A stretch of 64,000 bases of DNA from Isoetes taiwanensis (GCA_021234155.1 JAJEKV010000393.1:126001-190000), one strand, 5' to 3'; shown: positions 24,251-35,440, counted from the stretch's first letter. Notes: generated by a model from the letters alone, not told the origin. Program-made: numbers and translations.

Positions 24251-24257
24251 GGCGTTT

Positions 24258-24741
24258 GTTATTCATTATGCTCCAAGTGCCGACAATTGTGCAGAGATGC
24301 TGGCCGATGCCATATATCTTTGTGATTCAGGTGGACAGGTATATAATCGAATTGTCATCGTTGACTGTGTTGGAAATGAAGGAAAAGAATTCAGAAAGTT
24401 CTTGTTGGTATATCATTTGTGAGAAGATACAATGTTATCTATTTTGTGAATTGGAGGCTAACTTCCCATGCCATAAAAGAAAAATATTAGTTCTTATAAT
24501 TATGTGTATAAAGATAGGTTGGGTTCTTGGGCGATACATGATTGAAGTTGTTTTCATATTTGCAACATTATACCGGTATTTGGATGGCACAACAGACGTC
24601 AAATACACGACAATGCACTTTGGCAAACCTACACCGCGACGAGAGATCATGTTTTACACGGTAGTTATGGTATTTCTCGTCAAGGGTTTAATCGGGCGAT
24701 TGTTCTTAAAGGTCGATTTACGCACAAACCGGTCGGACTAG
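24258..24741 (+). pseudogene. Xaa-Pro aminopeptidase (aminopeptidase P, M24B) fragment
   Basis: Aminopeptidase P removes an N-terminal residue next to proline and uses two metal ions. Block one (24258-24338) reads VIHYAPSADNCAEM then DAIYLCDSGGQ. Block two (from 24577) reads YLDGTTDVKYTTMHFGKPTP. These are consecutive in plant APP1-type enzymes and include the first two metal-ligand Asp residues (CDSG and GTTD). Between them is a 238-bp gap starting with GTATAT right after CAG, consistent with an intron, but the 3' junction reads GG instead of AG. Upstream and downstream parts of the roughly 600-residue enzyme are missing. After PTPRRE the match fades. A dead exon pair. Confidence 0.8.
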
Positions 24742-25900
24742 GCGGTCCGGATATTGTTTGTATCGATTTTTCAACGTCAAAGCGGTCTGACAATTATAGA
24801 GATGGTTGTATTCATGTGACAAATTTGCAAGTTCTAGAAAAAGGAATAAAACGCCATAGGTTTTCCATCAGCTATTTCTGCCTCTCTCTTTTTTTTCCGT
24901 GTATGGAACATCCATTCCTCTTCCATTTGACTATGTTAGATTTGCTATGATGCGGCACATATCTTTGTAATGTTGACTCTTTGTTCGGTACTTGTCCCCT
25001 AGTTTATCTTATAGTTTTGTGGAATCCTTGATGTGTTACATAGCATTTGCAATTAGCATAGCAGATTTAATTATTTTCTTACATTCCTCCGCTCTTACCT
25101 TCTTGCATCTACATGTGCGCAGGAATTTTGCGGAGGAACATCTCAAGTTACGTGGGTTGCAAACAATGTGCCTTCACCCTTGTAGAAATGCAAGCATAAT
25201 CACAAGCAAGTGAGCAAAGACAAAATCGAACGAAATTTGGATACCATAGCTATTTTAGCAGGAAAAACTTTGGCAAATGCCATACTCATTCTACCAAGTT
25301 TTAACTCATTTTGGGGCCTTATGATTTGCAAGCAATGAGTTGTCTTCTGATAAAACCCTTGCCGCGTACATGGACTTGGCGGCAATTCTCAGGAATATAT
25401 GCTCTCACCGATTATGATAGGGTTCATTCCCTGCTCTTGGCTCATTTCTAGATATTATTGGTGTTACAGACTGCTGCCAGCAATTAATTATTCATCCCTT
25501 ACATTTAGGTGAGCTCATTGCCAGATACCATTGATGCTACATAGGCTATTGGTAATTAAAAAATATGATCCTTTGCAGGAAGGAGATAACCTGGAGGCCT
25601 TTTATTGCTATTACATATAGTGAAGCACATATATCCCAATATATTCCAATTAAATTGTTTTTCAATTGTAATGTAAATCAGACCATGATATTACAATGGT
25701 AATACATCATTTCTTTATAACAACTCCAATTGATTTATTTGTGTTACTAAGAATTACCCCGTCGTAATATATGCCCTTGTAACAGCTGAGAATGCAGAAA
25801 CGGTGTTCTTGTTTTGAAGGCAGATGTTGGTCTTGTTTTTCATTTCTATCTACATGTGCAAAGGCTTTAGTTAGGGCCCGAAGGGCCCAAAATTTTTTTT
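24742..25900. other. Intergenic, no gene recognised
   Basis: AT-rich DNA. The short hairpin GGGCCCGAAGGGCCC lies at about 25876-25890. ORFs at 24992-25213 (+) and 25200-25385 (-) are unrecognised. Confidence 0.3.
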
Positions 25901-25921
25901 AATATAACAATTAACACACAG

Positions 25922-26173
25922 CTACCATTCACGAACCATTGCACTTAACACATTTAAATTAAAATCCCCCTTTGGTTTGGGTCCATACTCAGGGAAAATG
26001 GCTACCATGGTGTGTGTGCCCATTGAGTCACCAGAATTTAAGCGATCTAGGAAGGTATACTTGTACATTGCTATGTTGATGATGCTTAAAGCCACCCTTT
26101 CATAAAGAGGTATACGATTCAACTTATGACGATAGTAGACATAGCACCATATAATTGAGGAAGAATTGGCCAA
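25922..26173 (-). CDS. Unidentified ORF, protein-like, possibly an exon
   Basis: 83 codons including RIPLYERVALSIINIAMYKY, then FLDRLNSGDSMGTHTM and IFPEYGPKPKGDF. The mix of hydrophobic helix and Gly/Pro/Asp turns looks like a real folded domain, and an upstream minus-strand frame extends it to about 26240 across one stop. I cannot place it in a family. It could be a gene fragment or part of an unrecognised element. Confidence 0.3.
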   Translation of the reverse strand: MANSSSIIWCYVYYRHKLNRIPLYERVALSIINIAMYKYTFLDRLNSGDSMGTHTMVAIFPEYGPKPKGDFNLNVLSAMVREW

Positions 26174-26507
26174 TTATTGTGTGTCATACAACATGTTACG
26201 AAGGTAACGTACCAAGATACGAGCTAATTTATAATTATCCATCATAGGAAAAGAATATCAGTTTAGAATTGGAAGTTTCTAAAAAAAGTGGTCGAGGTAT
26301 AAAATATTGATCCTATATTTTATAGCTAGTGCTACTTGAATCGAGGTATAATTCATGGGAAGCTAAATGGCGTATAACGACACAGATCCATAAATTATAG
26401 ATTACACTTCCAACATAACTAAAAGCTCTTGAAAGCCAAAGAGAACTCTATTTTGTTGGCAATTGAGTCATTTTCTGCCATTTCTTACTTTTGCCTCCGC
26501 CAAACGT

Positions 26508-26808
26508 AAAAACAGGTTATGTGACATTCTGCCGGCACTTCCAATAGCGCCTCGCCACATGGCATTGATTCTAACCCTGAATGTAAACTAAAAATTTTTG
26601 AATGTAAACTAAAAATTTCTTGGCTGCTCTGTTTCTGTTGCGTTTCTCCACGGCCTTCTCCGGCAATGATCTTGGGCATTGATCTTGGCGTTCAATGAAC
26701 AATCACCGCTATTCCGATTCTACGGCAATTTCACGGCCTGTGGTGGCGGGTAGATCATTTTAAAGAACTTTTTTGCCACAGAATGTCACATAACCTATTT
26801 CCACGTTA
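26508..26808. mobile_element. MITE-like element, ~300 bp, with 18-bp perfect inverted ends
   Basis: AGGTTATGTGACATTCTG (from 26514) and its exact reverse complement (to 26796) form the core arms. Similarity continues outward through AACGT.AAAA. No target duplication was found. Inside, TGAATGTAAACTAAAAATTT is tandemly doubled at about 26577-26620. There is no coding capacity. Confidence 0.65.
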
Positions 26809-26812
26809 CAAA

Positions 26813-26852
26813 AATGTCTGTTTACCAGACATTCTGGTGGTAAACAGACATT
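26813..26852. repeat. Perfect 14-bp hairpin beside the MITE
   Basis: AATGTCTGTTTACC (26813-26826), a 12-nt loop, then GGTAAACAGACATT (26839-26852). The loop AGACATTCTGGT repeats the GACATTCTG word of the adjacent MITE termini. Confidence 0.75.
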
Positions 26853-27838
26853 CTTGTATACAAGACACCAATGTACTTACAAATATTGGTGACCTCGCGT
26901 CCATGCCGAAGAAGATAGAAGCACAAGCAAAACAGGAATTCAATCTTGTTCTGGAAGCCGGATCTGCCAAAGCCGTTTAAGCAAAGAATTTTTCTGCCAC
27001 TTCTTGTGAGACAATTGAAAGTAATTTTACCAAACGCTCATTACATGGGTGTTGTTTCGTTTTGGGGTGCCGCTTGACATCTTCCTTGGCGAGAATTTTC
27101 TCCGCGGCTTGTGCCATGTTAGCTCGATTTTAGGCTTACACCTCGGTATTATTAAATAAAAATTCTGTAGACATGAGACTTTTTTAACTGATACACCAGA
27201 GATAGATAAAAACCTCCACACCTCCAATTATATTCTCTTCCACACCTCCAACTATACAACGACATTAACTTTGACATTGGGGCAAGCTATGTGGACACAT
27301 TAACGTGGTCATAAATAATATCGTAAACAATGTTTCATATCATTTGATTATATACCTGCCATCTCAAAGTTGGAGTGAAGCGAAGATTCAACCGCGAGGC
27401 TTCCTTATTGATATTCAATAGTTTCCAACTACCTGTGATCCACCTGAGGTCCATGTCAACTACATGAGTTTTTTAAACCCCACTTTTTTTTTTGAATCCG
27501 GGAGAAACAAGTAATATAACAGACAAAATAAATAGGATGGACTAAAAAGATGTCGATTAGACGAGTCCAGCACTCCCTTCTTTAAGGTCCATTAAAGAGC
27601 CAAATAGTGCAATAGACAAATAAGCGGTCAACATTAAGCGGGGACCATGTACGTACCCTTAGCTACTTGATCAATGATGACTGAAAACACTTGCTAGAGG
27701 TACCAAGCAGTCATCTACACTCTAAAATAAGGATATTGAACCATTTCAATGTCTAGTGCGAAGGCCTATAAAAGCTTCCTTAATATCTGTATCATCATAG
27801 TTCACTGGAACATACTACGGGCTAGTTGATCTCTTGCG
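26853..27838. other. Host DNA left of the split retrotransposon
   Basis: Unassigned AT-rich sequence. Its right edge (…CTTGCG CCATG) is the original insertion site of the gypsy element. On the inversion model it was once continuous with the reverse complement of DNA left of 41124. Confidence 0.4.
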
Positions 27839-27843
27839 CCATG
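27839..27843. repeat. Target-site duplication CCATG (5' flank of split gypsy element)
   Basis: CCATG immediately precedes the LTR start TGTTG. The same pentamer follows the 3' LTR end on the opposite strand at 41124-41128. Confidence 0.75.
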
Positions 27844-30239
27844 TGTTGCCCTGCTATAGCAACATGGCAAGGTGCCATCAAATCTTATTCATATTGCAGA
27901 AAAAGAAGACACTATGTTGAAGAACCAAGTGAAGACATTGAACTGGAATCAAGGTCACACATTGAGAGGATCTAAGCATCCAGAAGTTTGGAAGACCCCT
28001 ATGAAGTTTGCAAGCTATGAAAATGGTATTTTTCTCCTTCATATTGTCATTTCTACTCCACTCCTTCACATTTACCTCATTTCCAACATACCATCACCCT
28101 TATTCCTTTTTTACTTTCTTTTTGCATCTCCGTGGACACCCTATACCATTATTCATCTCACACATAGCCTTTTATTCCATAGTTGACCTACCACTACCTA
28201 AGGCACAATTTCCAAGAAAGTTGTTACACCAAAGAGATTGCCTAGCATCAAGTTTTATGTCATTATTCTTCATCACACCATTCCACTATCATGCACTTCA
28301 CACCAAGTAGCTAAAGCTAAAAAAGCAATTTTTGCTAGCCAAAATACAAAAAAAAGTAAGGAAAAGCTAAACACGAGTTTGCCTAGTCACCACCTCTAAG
28401 TGACATGGCATGATGGCTAGACACACATGTCATCACCTACAAAGCTACTTTGGTCCACTCATTATTTGCTACTTCCATATGTCATCCACCAAGTTCCTAA
28501 GCGACATCACTCCACATCATTACATCACTCCACATCATTACATCATTCTATATCATCACATCACTTTACATCATCAAATGATGACTAGGCAAGTTTTGAC
28601 CAAACCCAGAAAGTTGGTTAACCATATGATCAAAATGCTTGGAAAATGAGCCTATTAGCCTTGTTCTTCCTCCTTGCCACCTCATTCTAACCTATTGCCA
28701 TCTCACCTTAAGCTCCACTATACTAAAAAAAAAACCAATGTGCTCTATTCCTCAAGATGAAGCTTTCATGTCATAAAGCACAAAAAAATATGCCCTTTTG
28801 ACCTTTGAAAATCCAAAAAAGACCTTGTTTTGACCTAGATATTGAAGATATTGGGAATTGTGCCAAAATAAAAATGATAAAAAGGGGGGGTCCTATCTAC
28901 CCTAATCTAGCCTATCTGACGTGTCCCACACATCACTAGCCATCTCATTTCGATTCTTGTGGACGTGGCGGTGGGGCACGTGGACGTAACACGAGGTGGC
29001 TATCCACTCCCTGCAAGACGTAGATTTTGAAGTGCCCGGCCAAATTAGGCCTTATATACGGTATCTCTTTTGACCTAGGCACGTGGGATAAATGTTCTTG
29101 AGAAAATCTCGAAACCTAAAATTTGACTTGCCAAGAACCTATTTTACGTTGATTGAACTAAACAATCATTGCATTGGTCGACCATTTTGTCCAGGCTACA
29201 CCCAAAGAAACACCTAAACCATCCGGAATCATAGCCAAACTCTGAATTTGCCAAGATCAGGCGGAACAGATTTTTTAAAAGGGGTTTGTTATTTGTAAAA
29301 GCGTGGGCTTTGCGCGATTTGAAGGCGAAACGGCACCAAGAGTGAAGTCGAAATTGATCTTTGAGAGATCCTCCTGCCTTAAGAAATCAATCACGAGGCA
29401 TATTATGACCGGTTTGTATCCAAATATTCATGTTTGTGGGTTTTTAGAGATGTTTTGTTAACTGATCATCTTGATCATTAACATGACATCGAATGTGGTG
29501 ACTCTGTTTCCAGTTGAATGAAAATCTGACCTTGGAAAATATTATTTGTTGCATTTGCATCTGAATTAACTCAAAAAATAGAAAGAAAAGGACTACATAT
29601 CTGCATCTTGTTGCATCTGAGGCTCTAATTGCATTTAGTGCAATCACTTGGAAAAGAAAAAGTTGAAAAAGTTAAAGAAAAAAGAAAAAAAAGATCAATC
29701 ATCTAATGTTTCAAAGTCTGTCTCAGTTTTTCATAGATATTTCATGCTCAGACATGTTTTTTAAATTACATGCTGATTTCTTAACCTTGTAAATAGTATG
29801 CACATATTGTGCAGGTCCTAGGCTCCTTGTCGGTAATTCGGTTGAATTAAAATTTCATCATCGTTTTCATTTGGCAAAATTTAGTTAATTTGTCGGTCCA
29901 TTGACTAGATTCTGACCTGGTCAAGAACCAATATTCCTCACCAACTGTGGAGATTTTTTGCATAGACTTTCTACAGCACTTTTTACACATGTCATTGCAT
30001 CATGCTATGCTTATTTGGGCTTAAAATGTCAAGTGCATTGGTTTCTGTGCCTGTTTGAGCAAGACTAGCTTTTTTAGCTTTAGGGAAACCAGTGAAATCT
30101 TGTTTTCTGAGGGTTTGAGCATAGATATTTCAGCATAGAGTGATCACCTCAAGTGATCTGGAGGTCCTCGACCAAGACTATTGCTTCTTTGACCTGAGGT
30201 TGGTGGTCTAGCCAGGTTTGCCATCAACATTTTGGAGGT
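27844..30239 (+). repeat. 5' LTR of split Ty3/gypsy element (2396 bp)
   Basis: Starts TGTTGCCCTGC and ends CATCAACA, with 5-bp terminal inverted repeats TGTTG/CAACA. Its reverse complement is at 41129-43520. In the first 200 bp I count three transitions and one 1-bp indel between the two, so the copy is not ancient, although other stretches are more diverged. It includes a minisatellite of ACATCACTCC-type units at about 28503-28580, also present in the other LTR. Small ORFs here are incidental. Confidence 0.9.
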
Positions 30240-30242
30240 CCC

Positions 30243-30260
30243 TCTAGAGATTTCCACACG
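30243..30260 (+). other. Candidate primer-binding site
   Basis: TGGAGGTCCCTCTAGAGA lies three bases after the LTR end and begins with TGG, as expected for pairing with a tRNA 3' CCA. The tRNA species is not determined, and it is not the common Met-tRNA type. Confidence 0.4.
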
Positions 30261-30275
30261 GTTTTCGAAGAACTC

Positions 30276-31520
30276 ATGGCTCCTAGAGGAAGAAATGAGC
30301 AACAGGAAGCTCTAGAACCATTGGAACCACAAGGAGCACCTGTTGCAACTGTGGTACAGCCAAATGGTGCAGTCCCACAATATTTTGAGCTAAGTTTACC
30401 TATTACTCCACCTTTGTTTGAACCAACTATGAATGCTAACCATTTTCTGAAAGTATTTGATGAATATTATAGAGATTATGGTTGTAAAAGGGTCGCAGAT
30501 TCTCCGAGTTCAAGAGATGCATGAAATCTGATGAGGCATATGCTTGGTGTGAGCATGTGACCTCAGTTATGGATCTTGACACATATGAGAGCCTTGTGCA
30601 GCAATTTTGGCTAGGTTTGGCAAACTTTACGCCCCTCAAGAGTTAGCAAGCGAGCTACAAACTTTTGCATAAGGACAGGTGAAAGTATCAACCACTATGT
30701 GGAAAGGTTTAGTGCATATTTGAGAAAATGCCAAAAGAGTCAGGTACCTACTCCTACACTCTATTTTGTGGCTGCTTTCATTAAAGGGATCATCACCTAG
30801 GCCTAAGGTGCTGAGAAAAGATCTTTGAAAATTCAAAATCAGGGAAGGCTTTGATACCATACACAAAGCTTTTGAGAGAAGGCAACTAAAATCTCTAATG
30901 ATATGTCTTTTCTACGATAATCATATGAATCATTGTCTTGACCCTTTTATCCAGATTGTGAGCAGGAGTATGAGCATGTGCCCGTGTATGCGGTGCAAAA
31001 AAGGAAGAAAATCAAAAATGAAGAAGCTGCACCCCAAGCCAATGAATCCAAGAATGAAATGGCCAAAATGTCTGAGACTATTGCAGAGCTAACCAAACAA
31101 CTGTTGGAATTGAAGAACAACAAAAACTTATCCTCCTTGCATTACATTGTTTCAAAGATACTCACCCTTCGATATTTGCTATTACGGGGCATGCTTAAAG
31201 TGTGGAAAGAAAGGTCATTTTGGAAGGATCTGCCCTGTGTGCAACTTCTGCAAAGAAATAGGTCATCTTGAGGATAAATGCTTTGTTAAAGAGTACTTTG
31301 ACAAGCAAGACAAAGGCAAGAAGTTGGAAGGAACATCTGCCATTAGGTTTGTGGAAGAATCTGAGGAACAGGAAGAGATCATGGTGGTACAAACAAGAAA
31401 AAATGGTGGAGAATGGAGCACTTGGAGATAAAGGTATGAGCGGAACATTCACATCCAACGAGAGAAGTTCAGGTGACAGACTCCACCTCCTTTTGAAAAG
31501 TTTAATAAAAAGATAAAGAA
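30276..31520 (+). pseudogene. gag of split Ty3/gypsy element, two zinc knuckles
   Basis: Gag forms the particle and binds element RNA. The ATG at 30276 starts MAPRGRNEQQEALEPLEP, 37 bp after the LTR. The reading frame shifts at about 30500, then the gag core (RTGESINHYVERFSAYLRKC, near 30670-30735) is legible through stops. A basic Lys-rich segment follows at 30978-31130. Two perfect CX2CX4HX4C knuckles lie side by side at about 31195-31285: CLKCGKKGHFGRIC and CNFCKEIGHLEDKC. At least two frameshifts make it non-functional. Confidence 0.8.
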
Positions 31521-31535
31521 CTAGATGAACTAGAT

Positions 31536-31826
31536 ATGATCCTGAAAAGTTCTAAAGTAAGCATAGATCTCCTCACGCTTCTTAGGATTGCACCTAGTTA
31601 TAGGGATAAAATATTGAGGTCTAATGATGTTGAACAAATTTCATTTGCTGATGTGCATGAAACAGAGAAGGTTATATTAACTCAAGAAGAGAAAGATCCG
31701 TGTGCCTTTACTTGCTCGGCTAGTTTAGGTAACTTGCATTTGTCTAGAGTCTTGCTAGATGGAGGTTCTCCATTAAATGTCATGCCCAAAGATATAATGA
31801 AGAAATGTGGACTTCTTTGTTACTAA
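31536..31826 (+). pseudogene. Retropepsin of split gypsy element
   Basis: VLLDGGSPLNVMPKDIM is the aspartic-protease core with D-G-G-S, as in the Tat/Athila side of plant gypsy elements rather than the DSGA of chromoviruses. The ORF runs into the next frame (31807) by a frameshift, where the protease C-terminal half (LLLGRRWLSTVDA) follows. Confidence 0.75.
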
Positions 31827-33201
31827 ACCATCACACATCATGTTAAGGTCATTTTCCAATGCTAAAATAAAACCTATGGGATTAGTAACAAAGGTACCAA
31901 TAGAAATTGAAGGTATAATTGTTGAGGCCAGTTTCATAGTTGTGGCTTTTGAAGATAGTTGTGATGTGACTGACATATATGACTTGTTATTGGGAAGGAG
32001 ATGGTTGTCCACAGTGGATGCTAGACCTGTCTGGTCCAAAGGGCAGTGTACCATTTCAAATGGAGTAAAGACTATAACTCTATACAACAAAACAGGTGAT
32101 GCTAATCTATACAACTTTATAGAACAAGATATGTTAATTGAAGATGAGCCAGGTGTGTTAAAAATGCCTGTTTCTATTTACAAACCAATAGAAATCATAT
32201 CTACCTGTTTAGGAGACCTCAGCATGGAAGCAAATCTCAACAAAGGTGTGGTGTGGTTTGATGGTGGAATTTCAATCAAATTGAATGTAGCATCTTCTGC
32301 AGCTGTGATCAGAAACTGTGCCAATAAGCTCTTATCCAAAGTAGGTAGAGTGCATGAAGGAATCACTTCAAATATGGCTGAATATAAGGCACTCATAGCT
32401 GGCCTAGAGGAGTCTTTAGCCTTAGGTTTTACTAACATATCTATCTTTGGTGATTCTCAATTGATATGCAGACAGGTCACTGGAGAATACCAGACAAAAA
32501 ACCAAGACATGTCAGAGCTCAAAGAAAGGGTACTGCAACTTCTAAGCAAATTCAGAGCTTGGGAAATCAAGCATATACCTAGGGAAGAGAATTGTGAAGC
32601 AGATGCACTTTGCAGAACTGTGCTCCTCGACTATTTGGCTGAAGGAGCTATAAATGAAGATGAATTAAACAAGGAAGATGCAACTCAACTTTATCCCATA
32701 CTGATGATAGATGCACAGCAAGAGAAAGAGGTAAAGGAGTTAACTATCAACAAAAATGGACAGGTAAGAACACTTTTCCTTGGAGATCTTTTTGATAGAA
32801 AAGATGAAGATTCCTTAAGAGTTTTCTTTGAGAGCTGGAAACATGTATTTGCCTGGGATTATACAGAATTAATAGGAGTGAGGACTGATATCTGTGAATT
32901 CGAAATAAAGATAAAAGAGAATACTAAACCTGTAATGCAAAAACTCAGAAGGATAAATGCATCATTGCTTACCTTGATTAGAGAAGAATTATTGAAGATG
33001 AAAGAAGCTAAGGTTATTAAAGAAATAACAAACCCTGACTGGCTTTCTTGCATTGTTCCAGTAGAAAAAAAGAATAAGAGCATTAGGATTTGCATAGATT
33101 ATAGGGATCTAGACAAGGCCACTATTAAAGATTGTTATCCATTACCATTTACGGAAGAAGTGTTACATGCAACTGCAGGGAAAGAAATATATTCTTTTTA
33201 G
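31807..33201 (+). pseudogene. gypsy polyprotein segment: PR end, archaeal-type RNase H, RT start
   Basis: This 464-codon ORF is the longest in the window. Residues 1-105 finish the protease (LLLGRRWL). Residues about 140-275 are an extra RNase H of the archaeal/plant type, with all four acidic residues: D152 (WFDGG), E192 (NMAEYKAL), D216 (GDSQL) and D266 (CEADAL). Residues about 335-464 open the reverse transcriptase: FESWKHVFAWDYTEL, a linker, then ICIDYRDLDKATIKDCYPLP. The extra RNase H lies before RT, whereas in the Tat elements I know it follows the native RNase H. The ORF ends at TAG in IYSF, by a frameshift. Confidence 0.85.
32224..32631 (+). other. Archaeal-type RNase H domain (aRNH) upstream of RT
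   Basis: The domain would degrade the RNA strand of the RNA:DNA hybrid. Catalytic D-E-D-D residues are intact and the fold spacing (DGG, about 40 residues to AEY, 24 to GDSQL, 50 to EAD) is typical. A second, native gypsy RNase H is present in the other half of the element (about 45780-46280), so this was a dual RNase H element. Confidence 0.8.
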
Positions 33202-33430
33202 ATGGTTTTCGGGTTTCAATCAAATCAAGATAAAAAGAGGCTGAGATCAAGCTAAGACCTCTTTCATAACCCCTTGGGGCACTTTTGCCATGATGAAAAT
33301 GCCATTTGGCTTAATGAATGCATCTGCTACCTTTCAAAGAGCAATGGATAAAATATTCCAAAGCATGCCAATGTCAAACTTTAGGGTTTTCTTGAATGAT
33401 TTATGCCTGGGAACTAATGAGATAGGCTTA
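33202..33430 (+). pseudogene. RT palm of split gypsy element, up to the inversion breakpoint
   Basis: Continuation in another frame: FSGFNQIKIK, a TGA stop near 33243, then ITPWGTFAMMKMPFGLMNAS, and FRVFLNDLCLGTNEIGLH. The catalytic box is F-L-N-D, so the first Asp of the YLDD/FLDD pair is lost. The gypsy sequence stops at about 33430 and LINE sequence begins. Confidence 0.8.
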
Positions 33431-35440
33431 CATAAGTTATCTAATGGTAAGGCAGGTGATGCACATGAGCTTGTGACCGAAATGAAATGGGTTGGCAATA
33501 AAATTTATGTGGTACTTGCTGATCTATTCAATACAGTGTTGCGTCAAGGATTCCTTTTGACTTGGCAAATAAATAGAGTAATTCCTTTGCATAAATCCGT
33601 GGATATGCAGACCCTAATAACTACATGATAATGGTTAGTATCCTTTACTCTAAATTATTTGCCACTTTGTTAGAACAAAAAATCAGTAACTGGGCCGAGG
33701 AACACCAAGTTAGAGAAAGGGGGCAAGCCGGTTTCAGGAAAGGTAAATATACCACTGATCACTTGGCCACCTTCAGATGCATAATGGATTCTAAAGTACT
33801 AAAAAACCTATCGTTGCTTTTGTTGATTCTAAAAGGCATTTGAAATAGTTCAAAGAGGTCTTCTTATGGCGAAGAATCGAGGATCTGTGTGTACCTTTAG
33901 AATTACAGGCAGCAGTTAAAATATTGTACGAAAGAGTTCTTGTGCAATTATCTTTCCCACTATCTGAGCGCGGTGCCCTGACCTAATGGAGAGCACTATT
34001 GGTGTCAAGCAAGGGTGCTCGCTTTTATCAACACTATTTGGCATGTTCATAGATGAGTTGGAGGGTTGGGCTCAACACTTTGGTTATGATGGGGTTATAT
34101 TAGTTGGATATGTGGTCTTGCTTCTTTTATATGCTGATGATGTGGTGTTGCTTTCGTGGAGTGCCCAAGCAATGCAGAAACATCTGGATATCATATCCTC
34201 TTTTTGCGACACAAAAGACATAGTGGTAAACATGTCCAAAACCAAAGTTGTAATCTTTGGGGCAAACAAAGTTGATAAGTATAACTTCTTTTACAAAGGC
34301 GGCATGGTGGACATTGTTGATAACTACACGTATCTTCGTTTAGTAGTGAACTAGAGTCCAAGTTGGAACACAACAGTCAAGCAAAGGGTGAATGGTGGGT
34401 TGAAAGCTTTTTACTCCATGCGAAGGAAATGCTATAAAGCTGAAATTTGGAGTCCCAACATTAGGAAAATGTTGTTTAACGCTTTGCTAGTATTGGTAGT
34501 ACTGTATGTGATGTGTGCGGTCCTGGGCCTCCATAGGCTCTTGGAAAAGTGTAGAGAAGGTGCAAAAGAAATTCTTTCATGCTGAACTGGGTGTTAAGAT
34601 GCAAACCCCTTATGATATGATGCTTATAGAGTGTTATATGTTTCCTTTAGAACTAGAAGCGCTTCATAAGTTGCTTGCTTATCTCTGCAAAGTGATTTAT
34701 GACAAGGGAAATGATAGTTTGCCTTATTTGGCACATGTACAAAGCCAAGAAAGGGATTAATAAGTGGACATCATGGTTTGGCTTCAAAAGTGGAGGATGC
34801 ATATAGGAGATCTTGGACATAACAGGGGGAATCTAAGGGAATGGATAAGGAGTCATGCCGCACACAAAATGTGGAGTGTTCCTCGAGATTAAGAAGGATT
34901 ATTATAGGCAAGTGATAAACCCTACATTACAAGGAGCTTCCTACCTCAAAGAAGGAATTTCCATGAAACTTAGATATGTGACTAGCAGAATGAGGCTCAA
35001 ATCACATCACCTTGGAGTAGAAGTTGGGTGTTGGAGTAACATTCCTCATGAGCTAAGGCTATGTACAGTCTATGGAGCTAATGAAATGTAAGATGCGGAG
35101 CATGTTATTGCATTGTCCGGCTTACCAATGTTGTAGACATAAGCATAGTATTTTGGCTATTTGGCTCATTTCTTTGAGTTTTCTGCAGTTTTCGTTGGGA
35201 AATTTTTAGTTGAATTGTTGCAGATAAGAGAAATGAGTATTCAAAAGTTGAAGTTGATGACAACGGAAGATGCAGGTTGTGAAGAAAAGAGATCTAGTAT
35301 GTTCCTGCCAGAGGAATATTCGATGGGCTGATTTACGATGCAAATTTTGTATTTTGAACGTCTTTTAGGCCTGATGGTCTCACAGACGAATTAATAAACA
35401 TTTTATTTCATTTCATTTCACTTCATTTCATCTCGTCTCA
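33431..35440 (+). mobile_element. LINE, 3' half (RT to 3' tail), partner of 46510-48597
   Basis: The join enters a LINE polyprotein at KLSNGKAGDAHEL, a box before the RT core. Then follow WQINRVIPLHKS, GQAGFRKGKYTTDHL, GVKQGCS, LLLYADDVVLLSW (catalytic YADD, near 34125-34160), YTYLRLVVN, QTPYDMMLIECYMFPLE and the C-terminal region (FLEIKKDYYRQVINPTLQ, SHHLGVEVGCWSN) to about 35090. Frameshifts and stops are frequent. The 3' UTR ends GACGAATTAATAAACATTTT followed by (ATTTC)n-like repeats at about 35403-35438 instead of poly(A). Confidence 0.85.

Noticed and set aside
28410-28650. Small ORFs inside the 2.4-kb LTRs (also minus 42774-43492)
   Set aside because: They lie within LTR sequence, differ between the two LTRs by frameshifts and have His/Ser-rich minisatellite translations.
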